In this document: positions 52,596 to 63,754 of the stretch, one piece after another
How positions within the stretch are numbered: the first letter of the stretch is position 1
Layout: each line of letters opens with the position of its first letter
NCBI GenBank assembly: GCA_951799405.1
Contig: OX637359.1
Location: 3,716,201 to 3,780,200 of the forward strand
Length of the DNA stretch: 64,000 nucleotides
Origin: Agapetus fuscipes
Taxonomy: Eukaryota > Arthropoda > Insecta > Trichoptera > Glossosomatidae
Reading direction: 5' to 3'
Position numbers and translations under genes: made by a program
The notes under the pieces: model-generated
Told to the model about the DNA's origin: nothing
What the model saw: only the letters and a program-made list of their open reading frames with translations
Databases searched by the model: none

Positions 52596-52899
52596 GTCCT
52601 GTAAACACACTTACAAACATTGCTCTTATGAAATTACCTCTGTTGGAGATAAGACAAACAAGCACTAAATTGCGATATTTTTATTTAAGTACTTGATAAT
52701 GTAGGCTTCTGTTTAGGGTGATAAAATAATCCTAAGTTGGGGGTTTGTTTTGTCTCAAGTCAGCAGTTTTAATGGTAAATACACAGAGCGCACAATGGAA
52801 GCTTTATTTGCGAAATAACGCCGGTGGGCATTGCGGAATCTCCGGAAGTGATAATTATTATTGTTACAGAAAATGTGAAATAACTTATCGCGATATCTT

Positions 52900-53470
52900 A
52901 AGACCGGTCTGTAGTCTAGTGGCAACACTTCGTAGTCGTAAATGGAAGGTAGCGGGTTCGAATCCCGGCGGAGCACACAAAATATACTATTTATATTCTC
53001 AAATATGCTCTTTGCTTTGGTGAAAATATTCATATATACCTTTACCAAAGACCGGTCCTCAAAAGGTCCATCCAGCCTTACAGCAATTGGGTTTTGCTTG
53101 TCAATTGGCGCTTTGTAGCGACGACCAAGCCTGTAAAAAATCCGGGTCAGTTGGTAGAATGCTTAGGTACATTACATGCCGAGAGCAAGTGTTCGATCCA
53201 CAATGAGATTGGCAGAAATGATTACCCGTTTGGGTGTCTTTTTCAAACCCAAAATAAATACCGGCAAGGTGTACCCAGCCTTCACAACAAATGAGAACCA
53301 GCCCCCCCGGGTGCTGGGAAATCCCCACTTCAACTGAAAGTGGTTGGTGTGAGGCCGGCCCCCTCACCCGTACAAATAAATAGGTCCCGAATCGCCACAA
53401 GCGATCCCTTCAGCGATAACGCAGGCAAGAAGTTACATTATATGTAGCTTAGTTGCGTTGCGTTTTTAAG
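52900..53470 (+). mobile_element. Composite SINE-2 / SINE-1
   Basis: SINE-2 (ACCGGTCTGTAGTCTAGTGG head, box B GGGTTCGAATCCC, body to ACGACCAAGCCTG) passes through AAAAAATCC into SINE-1 (head AGTTGGTAGAATGCTTAGGT, partly deleted) ending TTACATTATATGTAGCTTAG. Confidence 0.82.
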
Positions 53471-53765
53471 AATCATTCTTCTTCTTCTCACTCTTGTTTC
53501 TCATTGCTGAGGGTTGTGACCCGTGTGGAAGCAACCACTCTTCGCCAGTTCTCTCTTGACTGCGTTTCCCGCAGCGCTCCAACCACCGACGTGTCTGCTG
53601 CTGTCTTATTATGATCGGTCCATCGTGTGGGGGATCTACCTCTTCCTCTCTTCCCCTCTAGGCCACCGATCACAATCAGTCGTTCCAGGCTATCTTCATT
53701 ACCGTGGACAACGTGCCCAAAGAGTTGAAGAAAACGGCGTGTGCATATATTGGCCAGAGTGACCC
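53470..53765 (-). pseudogene. LINE C-terminal fragment of another RTE/CR1-group family
   Basis: The minus frame reads GGLEGKRGRGRSPTRWTDHN and ALRETQSRENWRRVVASTRV then TTLSNEKQE, the common basic C-terminus of an insect LINE (G-R-x-R-S-P-T-R-W-T-D). The upstream part is frameshifted. A GAAGAA-type repeat follows the stop. Confidence 0.75.
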
Positions 53766-54394
53766 AATGATATATATCTTTGCAACTTAGATTAGACTAG
53801 ATTATGCCAGGCCCATTATGGAAAAATACGAGTATAATGCCATTATAGGTTCCCACGTTTATCATTACCCCACAAACTTTCACCAAACATTTGAAATAGT
53901 TGACGACGCTTCTTTTGTTCTTGGGTGAATTATGTCTCGAGTTATTTGTAAGTATATATGTAAATATAATAGTCAGAGAAAATTTACAACCCTTAAGAGA
54001 GAATTCACTGTAAAATAACATACAATTTTGACATTTCTATTTTCATCTAGCCTAAGCTTCATTTTTCATCAACCTTGATGTATGGAAGTGAAGCTTGAAC
54101 GGTGAATGGATGGAAAATTAGTGATGTCTATTTAGGGTTACTGCATCAAGTGAGCTTCTTTGATTGGGCCATAATACGAGATATGATTTTTTCTACCACC
54201 GTTGATGAGAGTCGCTGTCGCTTCATTGTTCTCCCTTTTCACAAACTGTGTACGCACGCAAACAAAGAAACCGAATGTAATCGTTTATTGTATTAATATC
54301 TATCTCTCTTATAGTTGTTTATTTTAAATGCATCCGTGCCTTTTCGGAAAAAAAGATGTAAGAAATAAGCTTCATATTATATTCGCACCATTAT

Positions 54395-54720
54395 TGTTAC
54401 GAATATAGATATTGTGTAGTTGTGTTTGGTTTGTCTGTGTAAGTGTCATAATAAGTCTCTCTAGAAATAAATAGATGCTTAGGTAGGTAAATGATAATAA
54501 TAATTTGTATTTGTTCGAGATTAATTTAATGTTCAATCGAATGTTCTGGTGAAGTCAAGCAAGGTGGGGTGTGACGATTCTCTATGTTTCGAAGATGATC
54601 TTTATTTTTACTATAGATTAAGGACCAAAATTCCATGTACCTTCTGAAATCAATCAGCCGTAGTACTAAACTGTGCAAATGTAACTCTGAACCAAAAGTG
54701 ATACAATCTATAATCTTTTA
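54395..54720 (+). mobile_element. LTR-like block, family 3
   Basis: TGTTACGAATATAGATATTG, TCTCTCTAGAAATAAATAGA and TGTTCGAGATTAATTT match the copies at 20 and 47 kb. It ends where the Penelope-like inverted repeat begins. Confidence 0.45.
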
Positions 54721-54722
54721 TT

Positions 54723-54960
54723 TAATTTATAATTTTTGAAGGAATTCAAAGAAAACACTGTTTATTTTCACTAAAATTTATTTAGAAAGATTAAAATCTT
54801 TAAAACAAATTACAAACGCGTTTTCGACCTAGTAGGTCATCATCAGGTATGATTACAGTAAACGCGTTTGTAATTTGTTTTAAAGATTTTAATCTTTCTA
54901 AATAAATTTTAGTGAAAATAAACAGTGTTTTCTTTGAATTCCTTCAAAAATTATAAATTA
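54723..54960. mobile_element. Perfect 101-bp inverted repeat around a hammerhead-like core (Penelope-like)
   Basis: 54723-54823 and 54860-54960 are exact reverse complements. The 36-bp centre, on the minus strand, reads ACTGTAATCATACCTGATGA then TGACCTACTAGGTCGA, so CTGATGA, a hairpin (GACC-loop-GGTC) and GAAAA followed by ACGCGTTT are in the hammerhead order. The layout equals an inverted pair of Penelope-like pLTR ends. No coding part is present. Confidence 0.75.
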
Positions 54961-55014
54961 AACAATATGAATTTTCACAGTGTTAATACACAAACAATAC
55001 AAAATACAATCTAT

Positions 55015-55255
55015 AATCTGTAATCTAAGTTGCAAGGATATATTTATTCAAAGCTCTCAGATGTATGCCCACAAACAAATACGTGTAGTTCGCGCTTACA
55101 AATGCTGATTGTGTACTTACAAATAAAATCCAAACCTCAAATGAACATAAGCCCGGCAACTCTTGCCGACATTCCCTGAAACAGGGGTGACATTGGTAAA
55201 GTGAACCATTTTTTACAGTATGGGTGGTCAGCCTCATACCAACCTATAAGTCAAG
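55015..55255 (-). mobile_element. LINE-A 3' tail block
   Basis: Complete on the minus strand, TTCTTGACTTATAGG to CTTGCAACTTAGATTACAGA. From 55260 to 55600 nothing is recognised. Confidence 0.75.
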
Positions 55256-55604
55256 AAATACAATAAATTGTGTAAAATAAAGAACCCGCAGTTTTTATTA
55301 AACAGAGCCCGCTTACAAACATAAAAATATAATTAATAATGAAATGTAGTTATAAGTACATGTATTTGCAACTTGGATAGTTGATGATTGAGTAATGGGT
55401 ATGAGTAACTTTTTCCAGACTTTTCCATTACGCAAAGCTGAAGTAATATTTCATCGTGGACCTGCTGTCACAATCTGCCTTTGGATTGTCTCAAGCCTTT
55501 GTTATTTTGACCTTTGTTATTGGACGACCTTTTTTGTAGAAGAATAAAGTTTGAAATTATATAGATATCTACCTAAAATTAAAAACGGATGTATTGTTGG
55601 TGTT

Positions 55605-56090
55605 ATGGCATATGGAATGAATGGAATATCCAGAGTCATAATAAAAAAAGAGCTTGTATAAAGAAGGTTATGACTTTGGAGGAAATGATAGAAGTATGTA
55701 AGGATAGAAAGAAATGGCGGTTGATCTGTAATGTTGGCGGCTAGGGTTTATTAAAGTGAAATTGGTTTTATGATTTAGTTTTTTTTTTTTAATGTCCATG
55801 TTTATATTATTGTTTATTGATTTAAAAAATGTAATTTGTGATGTTTGTTCCTTGACTTATAGGTTGGTATGCGGCTGACCACCCATACTGTAAAAAATGG
55901 TTCACTTTGCTAATGTCACCCCTGTTTCAGGTAATGCCGGCAAGAGTTGCAGGGCTTATGTTCATTTGAGGTTTGGATTTTATTTGTAAGTACACAATCA
56001 GCATTTGTAAGCGCGAACTACACGTGTTTGTTTGTGGGCATACATCTGAGAGCTTTGAATGAATATATCCTTGCAACTTAGATTATAGAT
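55605..56090 (+). mobile_element. LINE-A 3' end, continuous with its tail block
   Basis: The coding end (GAAAGAAATGGCGGTTGATC, stop in GGCGGCTAG), a UTR with a T run, then TTCCTTGACTTATAGGTTGG and the whole block to CTTGCAACTTAGATTATAGA. A useful reference for the family's 3' end. Confidence 0.82.
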
Positions 56091-56094
56091 TATA

Positions 56095-56440
56095 GATGGC
56101 CGAGGGTAGAGGCGCATGTTCGACTAGCGTATTTGGAACCGGAAAACGTTGGTTCGAATCTCGCGACTAGCCGACTTTACCATAACTTCGACCCTCGTTC
56201 AACAGATGCCGTTGCACGCACACAAGCTTCTGCTTTCGCATGAAGACAACTTCTGAAAAAGATGGAAATGAAAGAAGTGTGTAAAGACAGAAAGAAATGG
56301 CGGTTGATCTGTGATGTTGGCGGCTTTTTTTTAAAATAAGAATTGGTTTTTCTGTTAGTTTTTGATAATATTACTACTTGTTTCTGGCCAGGCAGTGGTG
56401 GATTGCATTCCTCTTCACAAATCAACTTAAAAAAAAAAAC
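56095..56440 (+). mobile_element. SINE-3 with a LINE-A scrap
   Basis: A tRNA-like head with box B (GTTGGTTCGAATCTCGCGAC), GTTCAACAGATGCCGTTGCA, then a LINE-A end fragment (56255-56335) and the SINE-3 end (TTTCTGGCCAGGCAGTGG to about 56430). Confidence 0.6.
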
Positions 56441-56479
56441 ACCGCTCACCAAGTAAATCATCCTAATATTATTATTATT

Positions 56480-57045
56480 AAGGATAGGAAAAAATGGTGG
56501 TAAATCTGCAGAGGCTCTGGCCACCTTTAGCGGAATAGTGACAGATAGAGATGGAAAAAACGGCTTAGTAAAAAAAACGAAAAAACGTTTACGCTTTTTA
56601 AAATAAGCAGCTTAAAAAGCGTTTTTTCGTTTTTTGGGTTTATTGTAAATATTGATTATCGAGCCACAAAAATTAATTTTCCGCTGGCGGGGGGAGGGGG
56701 GGGGGGGTGTTGATACGATTAAAAAAAAAACGATTTTAATTTAAATATTTTGCATCGCATATCCACGCAGGTCAATGGCCGGGAAGCAACTGAGAAATGA
56801 TCTACTACGCCGCACGCGCGAGACAAGTCGTATACAAAACGATTGAAAAAATGTAGCGCGCTTATTCAACGAAACTTAATTAAACGAAAGTTGCTTATGC
56901 TTATTTTATACGCTTATTTTTCAAAACGACTTTTCGTTTAAATTGTAAGCGCGCTTAGTTGCTTAAAATAAAAAGCAGCTATTTTAAACTGCTTTTCGTT
57001 TAAACGGCCACCTCTAGTGACAGAGTTACAGTCACAGTATAAGTG
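56480..57045 (+). mobile_element. LINE-A-like 3' end split by a hAT-type MITE
   Basis: AAGGATAGGAAAAAATGGTG to GCGGAATAGTGACAGA, then again GTGACAGAGTTACAGTCACA after the insertion. The unbroken sequence exists at 22655-22685 (CGACAGAGTTACAGTTACAG). Confidence 0.7.
56546..57016. mobile_element. hAT-type MITE with 8-bp duplication
   Basis: Termini TAGAGATGG and CCACCTCTA are inverted. GTGACAGA is duplicated exactly (56538-56545, 57017-57024). Subterminal blocks such as AAAAAGCGTTTTTTCG and TTTAAACTGCTTTTCGTTTA resemble clustered transposase sites. It contains a 12-G run at 56696-56707 (one A inside). Confidence 0.85.
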
Positions 57046-57104
57046 TGTGTAGTACCTACAGTGTTACTGTGATAGTGAGAGCTTGTGACACTGGGCTAGG
57101 TGAA

Positions 57105-57345
57105 GTTGTGCGGTGGATGATAAGACCAAAGTGGGGAATTTAATGGAGTGTACTGTTCACACGCTCGTGGCAAAGCTGGGAGCTGGAAATTTCTCAACTT
57201 ACGTGAAGTCAATGTTTAACCTAAGTTGCAACAGCCACCTTCACTGCATAACGTATATCTACAATCTGTATTTCATCTCTAGAATTACGCAGAAAACACG
57301 CTGAACTCATTTGCATTTATAAATTTATCAGTAGCACATAAACTG
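57105..57345. other. Unassigned sequence
   Basis: A 63-codon plus-strand frame (with VGNLMECTVHTLVAKLGAGN) is open, but it has no motif, splice context or repeat match I can name. Confidence 0.3.
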
Positions 57346-57349
57346 CCGC

Positions 57350-57540
57350 TCCTTGACTGATAGGTTGGTATGAGGCTGAACCCGCGTGCTCTAAAAATTG
57401 GTTCACTTTTGCTAATACTCCCACGGTTTCAGGGAAAGGCGGCAGGAGTTGCAAGGTTTATGTTCATGTGAGGTTTTGTTTATTTGTATGCATACATACA
57501 GAATGTGTAGAACCTACATGTGCCTGTGCCTGGAAATTAT
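57350..57540 (+). mobile_element. LINE-A 3' tail block, older variant
   Basis: Starts CTCCTTGACTGATAGGTTGG and stops before the GCAACTTAG end. Confidence 0.65.
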
Positions 57541-57584
57541 TGACTTTTAAACTTTTAACTTTGTTCTATTTTTATACTTAAACT

Positions 57585-57760
57585 AGCAGACTGACCGTAC
57601 TGCGTACGGTTGTCTGCTAGGCCCTTCGGGCAGTGTAAGTCTGGCTTCGCAATAATTTTTCCTCAGACCTCCTTCATAGTAATTAAATGCTTTAAGAAGT
57701 AATTTGAAAAAAAAATTGCGGTAAAAGGGTTATTTAGTTCTTTCATGTTCTGAGTATCTT
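57585..57760 (+). mobile_element. Dispersed repeat as at 39.1 kb
   Basis: ACTAGCAGACTGACCGTACT, TGTCTGCTAGGCCCTTCGGG and AAGTCTGGCTTCGCAATAAT. The first part can fold on itself. Confidence 0.5.
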
Positions 57761-57764
57761 GTAT

Positions 57765-60065
57765 GAAGCATGAGGTATGAGGCTGACCTCCCATACCTAA
57801 AAAAATGTTCACTGAACGAATGTTTCTCTGTTCCTGAAAAGGTCGGCAAAATTGCAGGGCTTATGGTCAAGAGAGGCTGAATTTTTTATTTTAATTTAAA
57901 TTAAACATGCAGCATTTGTAAGCGCAAAGTCACTCATGTCTGCTTGGGGGCATGCATTGAATATGAATTATAAAATGTATGTATGCAACTTAGATTTATA
58001 TTCTAAAATTAAAAACATCAAGTGCCACAATTAAATGTTAGCGTGAAATGACATTTGCCAGTTTGTGGGCGTGCATTCAATTTGAATCATCAAATAACTT
58101 TTTTTGCAACTTTAGATTATAAATTAAATTTAACATTGTTGAAGGATTTTTTAAACTCAAATCCTTGACGGATAGGTAAGTATGAGCCTGAATACCCATA
58201 TCGCAAAAAATGGTTCACTTGACAAATGTTTCCCCTGTTTTTGAAAAGGTTGGCAAAAGTTGCAGGGCTTATGTTCATTAGAGGCCTTAATTTTAATTTG
58301 TAAGTTAACATGCAGCATTTATAAGCGCGAACCCACTCATGTCTCCAGGGGGGCATGCATTGAATATGAATTATAAAAGTTATTGTATCTGTGCAACTTA
58401 GATTATATATTCTAATATTAAAAAAAATCAAGCGCCACAACTATATGTTAGCGTGAAATGACATTTGCCAGTTTGTGGGCGTGCATTCAATTTGAATCAT
58501 CAAATAACTTTTTTTGCAACTTTAGATTATAAATTAAATTTAACGTTGTTGAAGGATTTTTCAAACTCAAATCCTTGACTTATATATTAGTGTGAGCCTG
58601 TATATCCATATCGCAAAAAATGGTTCACTTGACAAATGTTTCCCCTGTTTTTGAAAAGGTTGGCAAAAGTTGCAGGGCTTATGTTCATTAGAGGCCTTAA
58701 TTTTAATTTGTAAGTTCACATGCAGCATTTATAAGTGCGAACCCACTCGTGTCTCCAGGGGGGCATGCATTGAATATGAATTATAAAAGTTATTGTGTCT
58801 GTGCAACTTAGATTATATATTCTAAAATATTTAAAAAAAATCAAGCGCCACAACTATATGTTAGCGTGAAATGACATTTGCCAGTTTGTGGGCGTGCATT
58901 CAATTTGAATCATCAAATAACTTTTTTTGCAACTTTAGATTATAAATTAAATTTAACGTTGTTGAAGGATTTTTCAAACTCAAATCCTTGACGGATAGGT
59001 AAGTATGAGCTTAAATACCCATATCGAAAAAAATGGTTCACTTGACAAATGTTCCCCCTGTTTTTGAAAAGGTTGGCCAAAGTTGCAGGGCTTATGTTCA
59101 TTAGAGGCCTTAATTTTAATTTGTAAGTTAACATGCAGCATTTATAAGCGCGAACCCACTCATGTCTCCAGGGGGGCATGCATTGAATATGAATTATAAA
59201 AGTTATTGTATCTGTGCAACTTAGATTATATATTCTAATATTAAAAAAAATCAAGCGCCACAACTATATGTTAGCGTGAAATGACATTTGCCAGTTTGTG
59301 GGCGTGCATTCAATTTGAATCATCAAATAACTTTTTTTGCAACTTTAGATTATAAATTAAATTTAACGTTGTTGAAGGATTTTTCAAACTCAAATCCTTG
59401 ACTTATAGGTAAGTATGAGCCTGAATACCCATATCGCAAAAAATGGTTCACTTGACAAATGTTTCCCCTGTTTTTGAAAAGGTTGGCAAAAGTTGCAGGG
59501 CTTATGTTCATTAGAGGCCTTAATTTTAATTTGTAAGTTCATATGCAGCATTAATAAGCGCGTACCCACTCGTGTCTCCAGGGGGGCATGCATTGAATAT
59601 GAATTATAAAAGTTATTGTATCTGTGCAACTTAGATTATATATTCTAATATTTAAAAAAAATCAAGCGCCACAACTATATGTTAGCGTGAAATGACATTT
59701 GCCAGTTTGTGGGCGTGCATTCAATTTGAATCATCAAATAACTTTTTTTGCAACTTTAGATTATAAATTAAGATTACCGTTGTTTAAGGATTTTTCAAAC
59801 TCAAATTCCTTGACTTAAGGGTTAGTATGAGGCTTACCACCCATATCGCATAAATGGGTTCACTTAACAAATGTGTCCCCTGTTTCTGAAAAGGTCAGCA
59901 AAAGTTGCAGGGCTTATTATGGTCATGAGAGGCTGAAATTTTTATTTGTAAATACACATGCAGGATTTGTAAGCGCAAACTCACTCGTGTCTCCGAAGAG
60001 GAGTGCATTGAATATGAATTATAAATGTTAATGCGTCTATGCAACTTAGATTGTATATTGTAATA
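57765..60065 (+). repeat. 410-bp tandem array derived from a LINE-A tail block
   Basis: The junction word TTTGCAACTTTAGATTATAA occurs near 58106, 58516, 58929, 59339 and 59750 (spacing 410-413). Each unit holds a tail-block variant (CCTTGACGGATAGG to GTGCAACTTAGATTATATAT) plus a second, truncated block end with GTTTGTGGGCGTGCATTCAA. Outer units are more diverged than inner ones. Long minus-strand frames in it are not genes. Confidence 0.9.
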
Positions 60066-60177
60066 ATACTTTAAAAAAATTAAATGCCGCAATAAGTACG
60101 GTTTCATATAAAAAGTTGACCTAATCGATCGTCATTATTTCTAAAAAATACATGTTATAACTGGTTGAAGTATAATT

Positions 60178-60917
60178 TTGAAATAAATAAAGAATATAGG
60201 TAGGTACTCAACGGAATTCAACCGAAAAAGAATCGACTTGGCAATGGCAACGATGGCAACTTTGAAGCCTATGTTGAAGTGCTGGCAATTTATTTGAAAT
60301 TCGAATGTCAAAATGAGTTTTGTTTCTCGCATAGGTTTTACATAAAAAGGTGTTGTGATTGATCATGTTTATTTATTTAAAAAACAACAATTTAAAATCT
60401 ACTAATGATGAGGAAGCACATCCCAAATCCTGAACAATATTTGTTGTGAATATGACGTGCATCTGTTCAGGAGTTCTTCAGTTTGAATGCCATTAACGCA
60501 CAACTATTTTGTATGGGGAGGCCGTTGCATTTTATATTATAGGGGGATTGAAATAAATAAAGAATATAGGTAGGTACTCAACGGAATTCAACCGAAAAAG
60601 AATCGACTTGGCAATGGCAACGATGGCAACTTTGAAGCCTATGTTGAAGTGCTGGCAATTTATTTGAAATTCGAATGTCAAAATGAGTTTTGTTTCTCGC
60701 ATAGGTTTTACATAAAAAGGTGTTGTGATTGATCATGTTTATTTATTTAAAAAACAACAATTTAAAATCTACTAATGATGAGGAAGCACATCCCAAGTCC
60801 TGAACAATATTTGTTGTGAATATGACGTGCATCTGTTCAGGAGTTCTTCAGTTTGAATGCCATTAACGCACAACTATTTTGTATGGGGAGGCCGTTGCAT
60901 TTTATATTATAGGGGGA
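60178..60917 (+). repeat. 370-bp tandem duplication
   Basis: 60178-60547 and 60548-60917 are nearly identical (one clear difference, CCCAAATCC versus CCCAAGTCC), so the duplication is recent. The content has no recognised gene. Confidence 0.93.
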
Positions 60918-60934
60918 TGTTATTTATTATTTGT

Positions 60935-61183
60935 ATTCATTGACTTATAGGTTGGTATAAGGCTGACCACCCATACTATAAAAAATGGTTCACTTTGCCA
61001 ATGTCACCCCTGTGTCAGGGACAGTTGGCAAAAGTTGTCGGGCTTATGCTCATTTGAGGTTTGGATTTTATTTGTAAGTGCACATTCAGCATTTGTAAGC
61101 GCGAACTACACGTGTTTGTTTGTGGGCATGCATTTGAGAGCTCTAAATAAATATATCCTTGCAACTTAGATTACAGATTATAG
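60935..61183 (+). mobile_element. LINE-A 3' tail block
   Basis: CATTGACTTATAGGTTGGTA to CTTGCAACTTAGATTACAGA, directly followed by the 5S-headed SINE. Confidence 0.75.
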
Positions 61184-61622
61184 TCAACGACGTTAGCCAT
61201 GTTGAAAGCACCGGTTCCCATAGATCACCGAAGTTAAGCAACATTGGGCGCGGACAGTACTTGGATGGGTGACCGCTCAGGTACACCGCGTGTCGTTGGC
61301 ATCTTGGACCGGTCCGTAGTCCGTAGTGGCAACACTTCGGACTCGTAAATGGAAGGTTGTGGATTCGGATCCCGGCGGAGCACAAAAAATGTACCATTTA
61401 TATTTCGAATGTGCTCTTCGCTGAGTTGAAAAATTTCATAAAACCTTTACCAAAGACCGGTCACTGAGAGGTCCATCCAACCTTACAACAACTGGGTCTT
61501 GCTTGAGAATTGGCGCTTTCTACAGCGACGACCAAGCTCGCAGAGGGCTCTTGAGGTGTGATACACACAAAAACAGCGCTCACCAAATAAATCATCCTAA
61601 TTTTTATTATTATTATTATTAT
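61184..61622 (+). mobile_element. Composite SINE-2, full length: 5S rRNA + tRNA + body + LINE-C tail
   Basis: 61184-61300 is 5S rRNA-like (GATCACCGAAGTTAAGCAAC, TTGGATGGGTGACCGCTCAG, CACCGCGTGTCGTTGGC). Then CTTGGACCGG and the tRNA-like head (TAGTGGCAACACTTCGGACT, box B GGATTCGGATCCC), the SINE-2 body to GACGACCAAGCTCGC, and the LINE-C type tail to ATCATCCTAAT with ATT repeats. ATTATAG on both sides may be a target duplication, but it could also come from the repeats. It carries two types of internal RNA polymerase III promoter in tandem. Confidence 0.88.
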
Positions 61623-61624
61623 AG

Positions 61625-62235
61625 CATCCATGTGCTGTAGGTCCTTCTGACACATACATACAGGACGGGTATGAGGAAGGTGTGAGGATACTCCGTCCAG
61701 TCAGCATGGATCGCATTCAAACCCCGAGTTTATGTGTAAAACTTTAATCCGATGAGAATCTCGGTCCTCCAGCATGCGCGGCTCCTTGTATGTGCGAGGA
61801 ATACCAAATATACAAAGTTCAGGGTCTACGCTGACTGCTACGCTTAGCGCTCGTGACGATCACGCATGCGTGACATGTTTGCATTGCTACGAATGTATGA
61901 GTTTATGTTCGTGTATGCTTACTTATGGTGTTAGACCACTCGGACATCCCGGGATACGGTGAACAAGTTCTGGGAGTACTCTCCCACCCCCTCCCACCCA
62001 GTTTATACAACTCATACGGAGTTGCTTCACTCGGTGAACAACATTACAATTTTTTTTTCAAGTGGCTGAGGGCCTTCCCGATGAAGTTAATCAGCTAGTG
62101 TAACTCTATTTGTGTCAAAGAGAAGAAAATCCTCCAGATTAGAGGCTATTGCATGACTCTAAGGAACCCCCCTCCCCCGAATTTCGATGTTCCTGAAGCT
62201 AATGTACCTGACGGGAAAGCCTCCCTGACGGGTAT
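61625..62235. mobile_element. Dispersed repeat of unknown class (uninterrupted copy)
   Basis: CATCCATGTGCTGTAGGTCC, CAGGACGGGTATGAGG, AAGTTAATCAGCTAGTGTAA and TTGCATGACTCTAAGG. It matches 6240-6560 and, inverted, 27273-28000. Confidence 0.65.
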
Positions 62236-62274
62236 TTCTGTAAAGTAACGGGTATAAAGTAAAGTAAAGTATGC

Positions 62275-62715
62275 TTACTTATGATTGTGTGTCTGTGTTT
62301 TTTTTCACTTACTTGTATTTGTGTGTCTAGACGTAGGTATTTGGATGGTTGTTCCTACTCGTGTTTGCTCGAAGCTTCTGGCATGGTCTAGTGCAATCCT
62401 CCAAAAATCACCCATTGACCAACTCGCAGCTCGTAATTGCAGCTCGCATGGGTTAAAAAAATACTTTCAGATAAAGAAAAGCACACTCGCTACCAAACAA
62501 AAGTCACTCGCAATTTGCGAGCTAGCGAGTAGAATTTTGGAGGGTTTGTCTGGTGTATGCTAAAACAGCCTTTAATCATCTATAAATACGGATTGCAGTG
62601 CTTTGAAGGGGATTAGTACCTGATTAGTACCCGAGCTGAGCGAGAAGTACAAATATATACTGTGAACCAAATGTGAGCGAATTCTAAAAGAAATTGTGTA
62701 AAATAAATTTAATCG
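62275..62715 (+). mobile_element. LTR-like block, family 2
   Basis: GAACCAAATGTGAGCGAATT and AAATTGTGTAAAATAAATTT match 10860-10895 and the reverse of 38800-38850. Confidence 0.4.
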
Positions 62716-62904
62716 ATGATATTATACGAAATTGAAACCAAGCTATTTGTAACAGCACTTACAAATCTTGGGAAATAGTTGAATAAACCGTTGTCAGTGT
62801 ATCCAATAAAATCCAATAACTGAGATTGATCCGTTTATATTATCTTCTGTATTATAAAAATAAAGCCATTCTTTTGAAAAAAATAACGAAAATCGTATGC
62901 ATCG

Positions 62905-62998
62905 TAAAAATAAATAGGTTCAACTCGCCACATGCGACCCCTTCGGTGATAACGCGGGAAAAAGTAACAGTACATGTGTAGCTTAGTTGCGTCGCGTA
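62905..62998 (+). mobile_element. SINE-1 3' end
   Basis: GTAAAAATAAATAGGTTCAA, ACATGCGACCCCTTCGGTGA, ACATGTGTAGCTTAGTTGCG. Confidence 0.75.
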
Positions 62999-63114
62999 TG
63001 ATTGAAGAAAACACGCTGATATTGGAGAACTTACGTATTTTATTCTCGACGCGTTGCGTTGTAGCCAAAATATTTAGGAGACACCCTTGTTGTGCGGCGA
63101 TCAATGATGAACTT

Positions 63115-63200
63115 AACCGGTTTTTAGTCCAGTGGTTAACGCTACGGACTCGTCATCCACCGACTGATGAGTTCAGCTCACAGCGGAGCACAAAAAGAAG
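63115..63200 (+). mobile_element. SINE-2 head, truncated
   Basis: AACCGGTTTTTAGTCCAGTG and GGTTAACGCTACGGACTCGT, then a deleted box B region and CAGCGGAGCACAAAAAG. From 63205 to 63545 nothing is recognised. Confidence 0.6.
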
Positions 63201-63549
63201 CTTGTTTTTTTTTTAATTTTTAAGTAAAAAAAACTCTTATTTCCATGTATAAACTATAAAACCTCTGTCTCGGCATGGAGAGCTATGGTCAACTAGGTAC
63301 TTTATATAATTTTACATAGATAAACGTGTCTCTGTAAAGATGTCTGTAATGCGGGCTTACACGCTAAAATGACAATTATGAGTGACCGTCTGTACCAGGC
63401 ACAGTAATTTGCATGAGTTGCGTTCTACGATCAGCGTAGCATTATGAGTTTGGCCTGAGCCTTCTTAAAGCAACAAGCTGTGAATCAAAATTTGGCAACG
63501 CCGCATAATGCAGTAGGCGCATCGTATCCAGTAAATATTTCACATCTAT

Positions 63550-63690
63550 GATGTATATAATCTGTGCTGCAAAGATACAATAAAAGTTAAGTATCATATT
63601 TGACTCATGCCCAAAAATAGACACGTGTCAATTCGAGCTTACACATGATGCATGGAAACATCAAAGATCAATATCCAAGTATCCAAAGGC
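63550..63690 (-). mobile_element. LINE-A 3' tail block, end part
   Basis: The minus strand ends TTTGCAGCACAGATTATATA. The middle is eroded. Confidence 0.5.
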
Positions 63691-63754
63691 TAAGATCACA
63701 AATTATTATCTTAGTAAATACTTTACTGCATATTTAGTTTAAAATAAAGAAATG

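Noticed and set aside
58117..59263. Two nearly identical 107-codon minus-strand frames as duplicated genes
   Set aside because: They are the same portion of the 410-bp tandem array derived from a LINE tail, with no coding signature.
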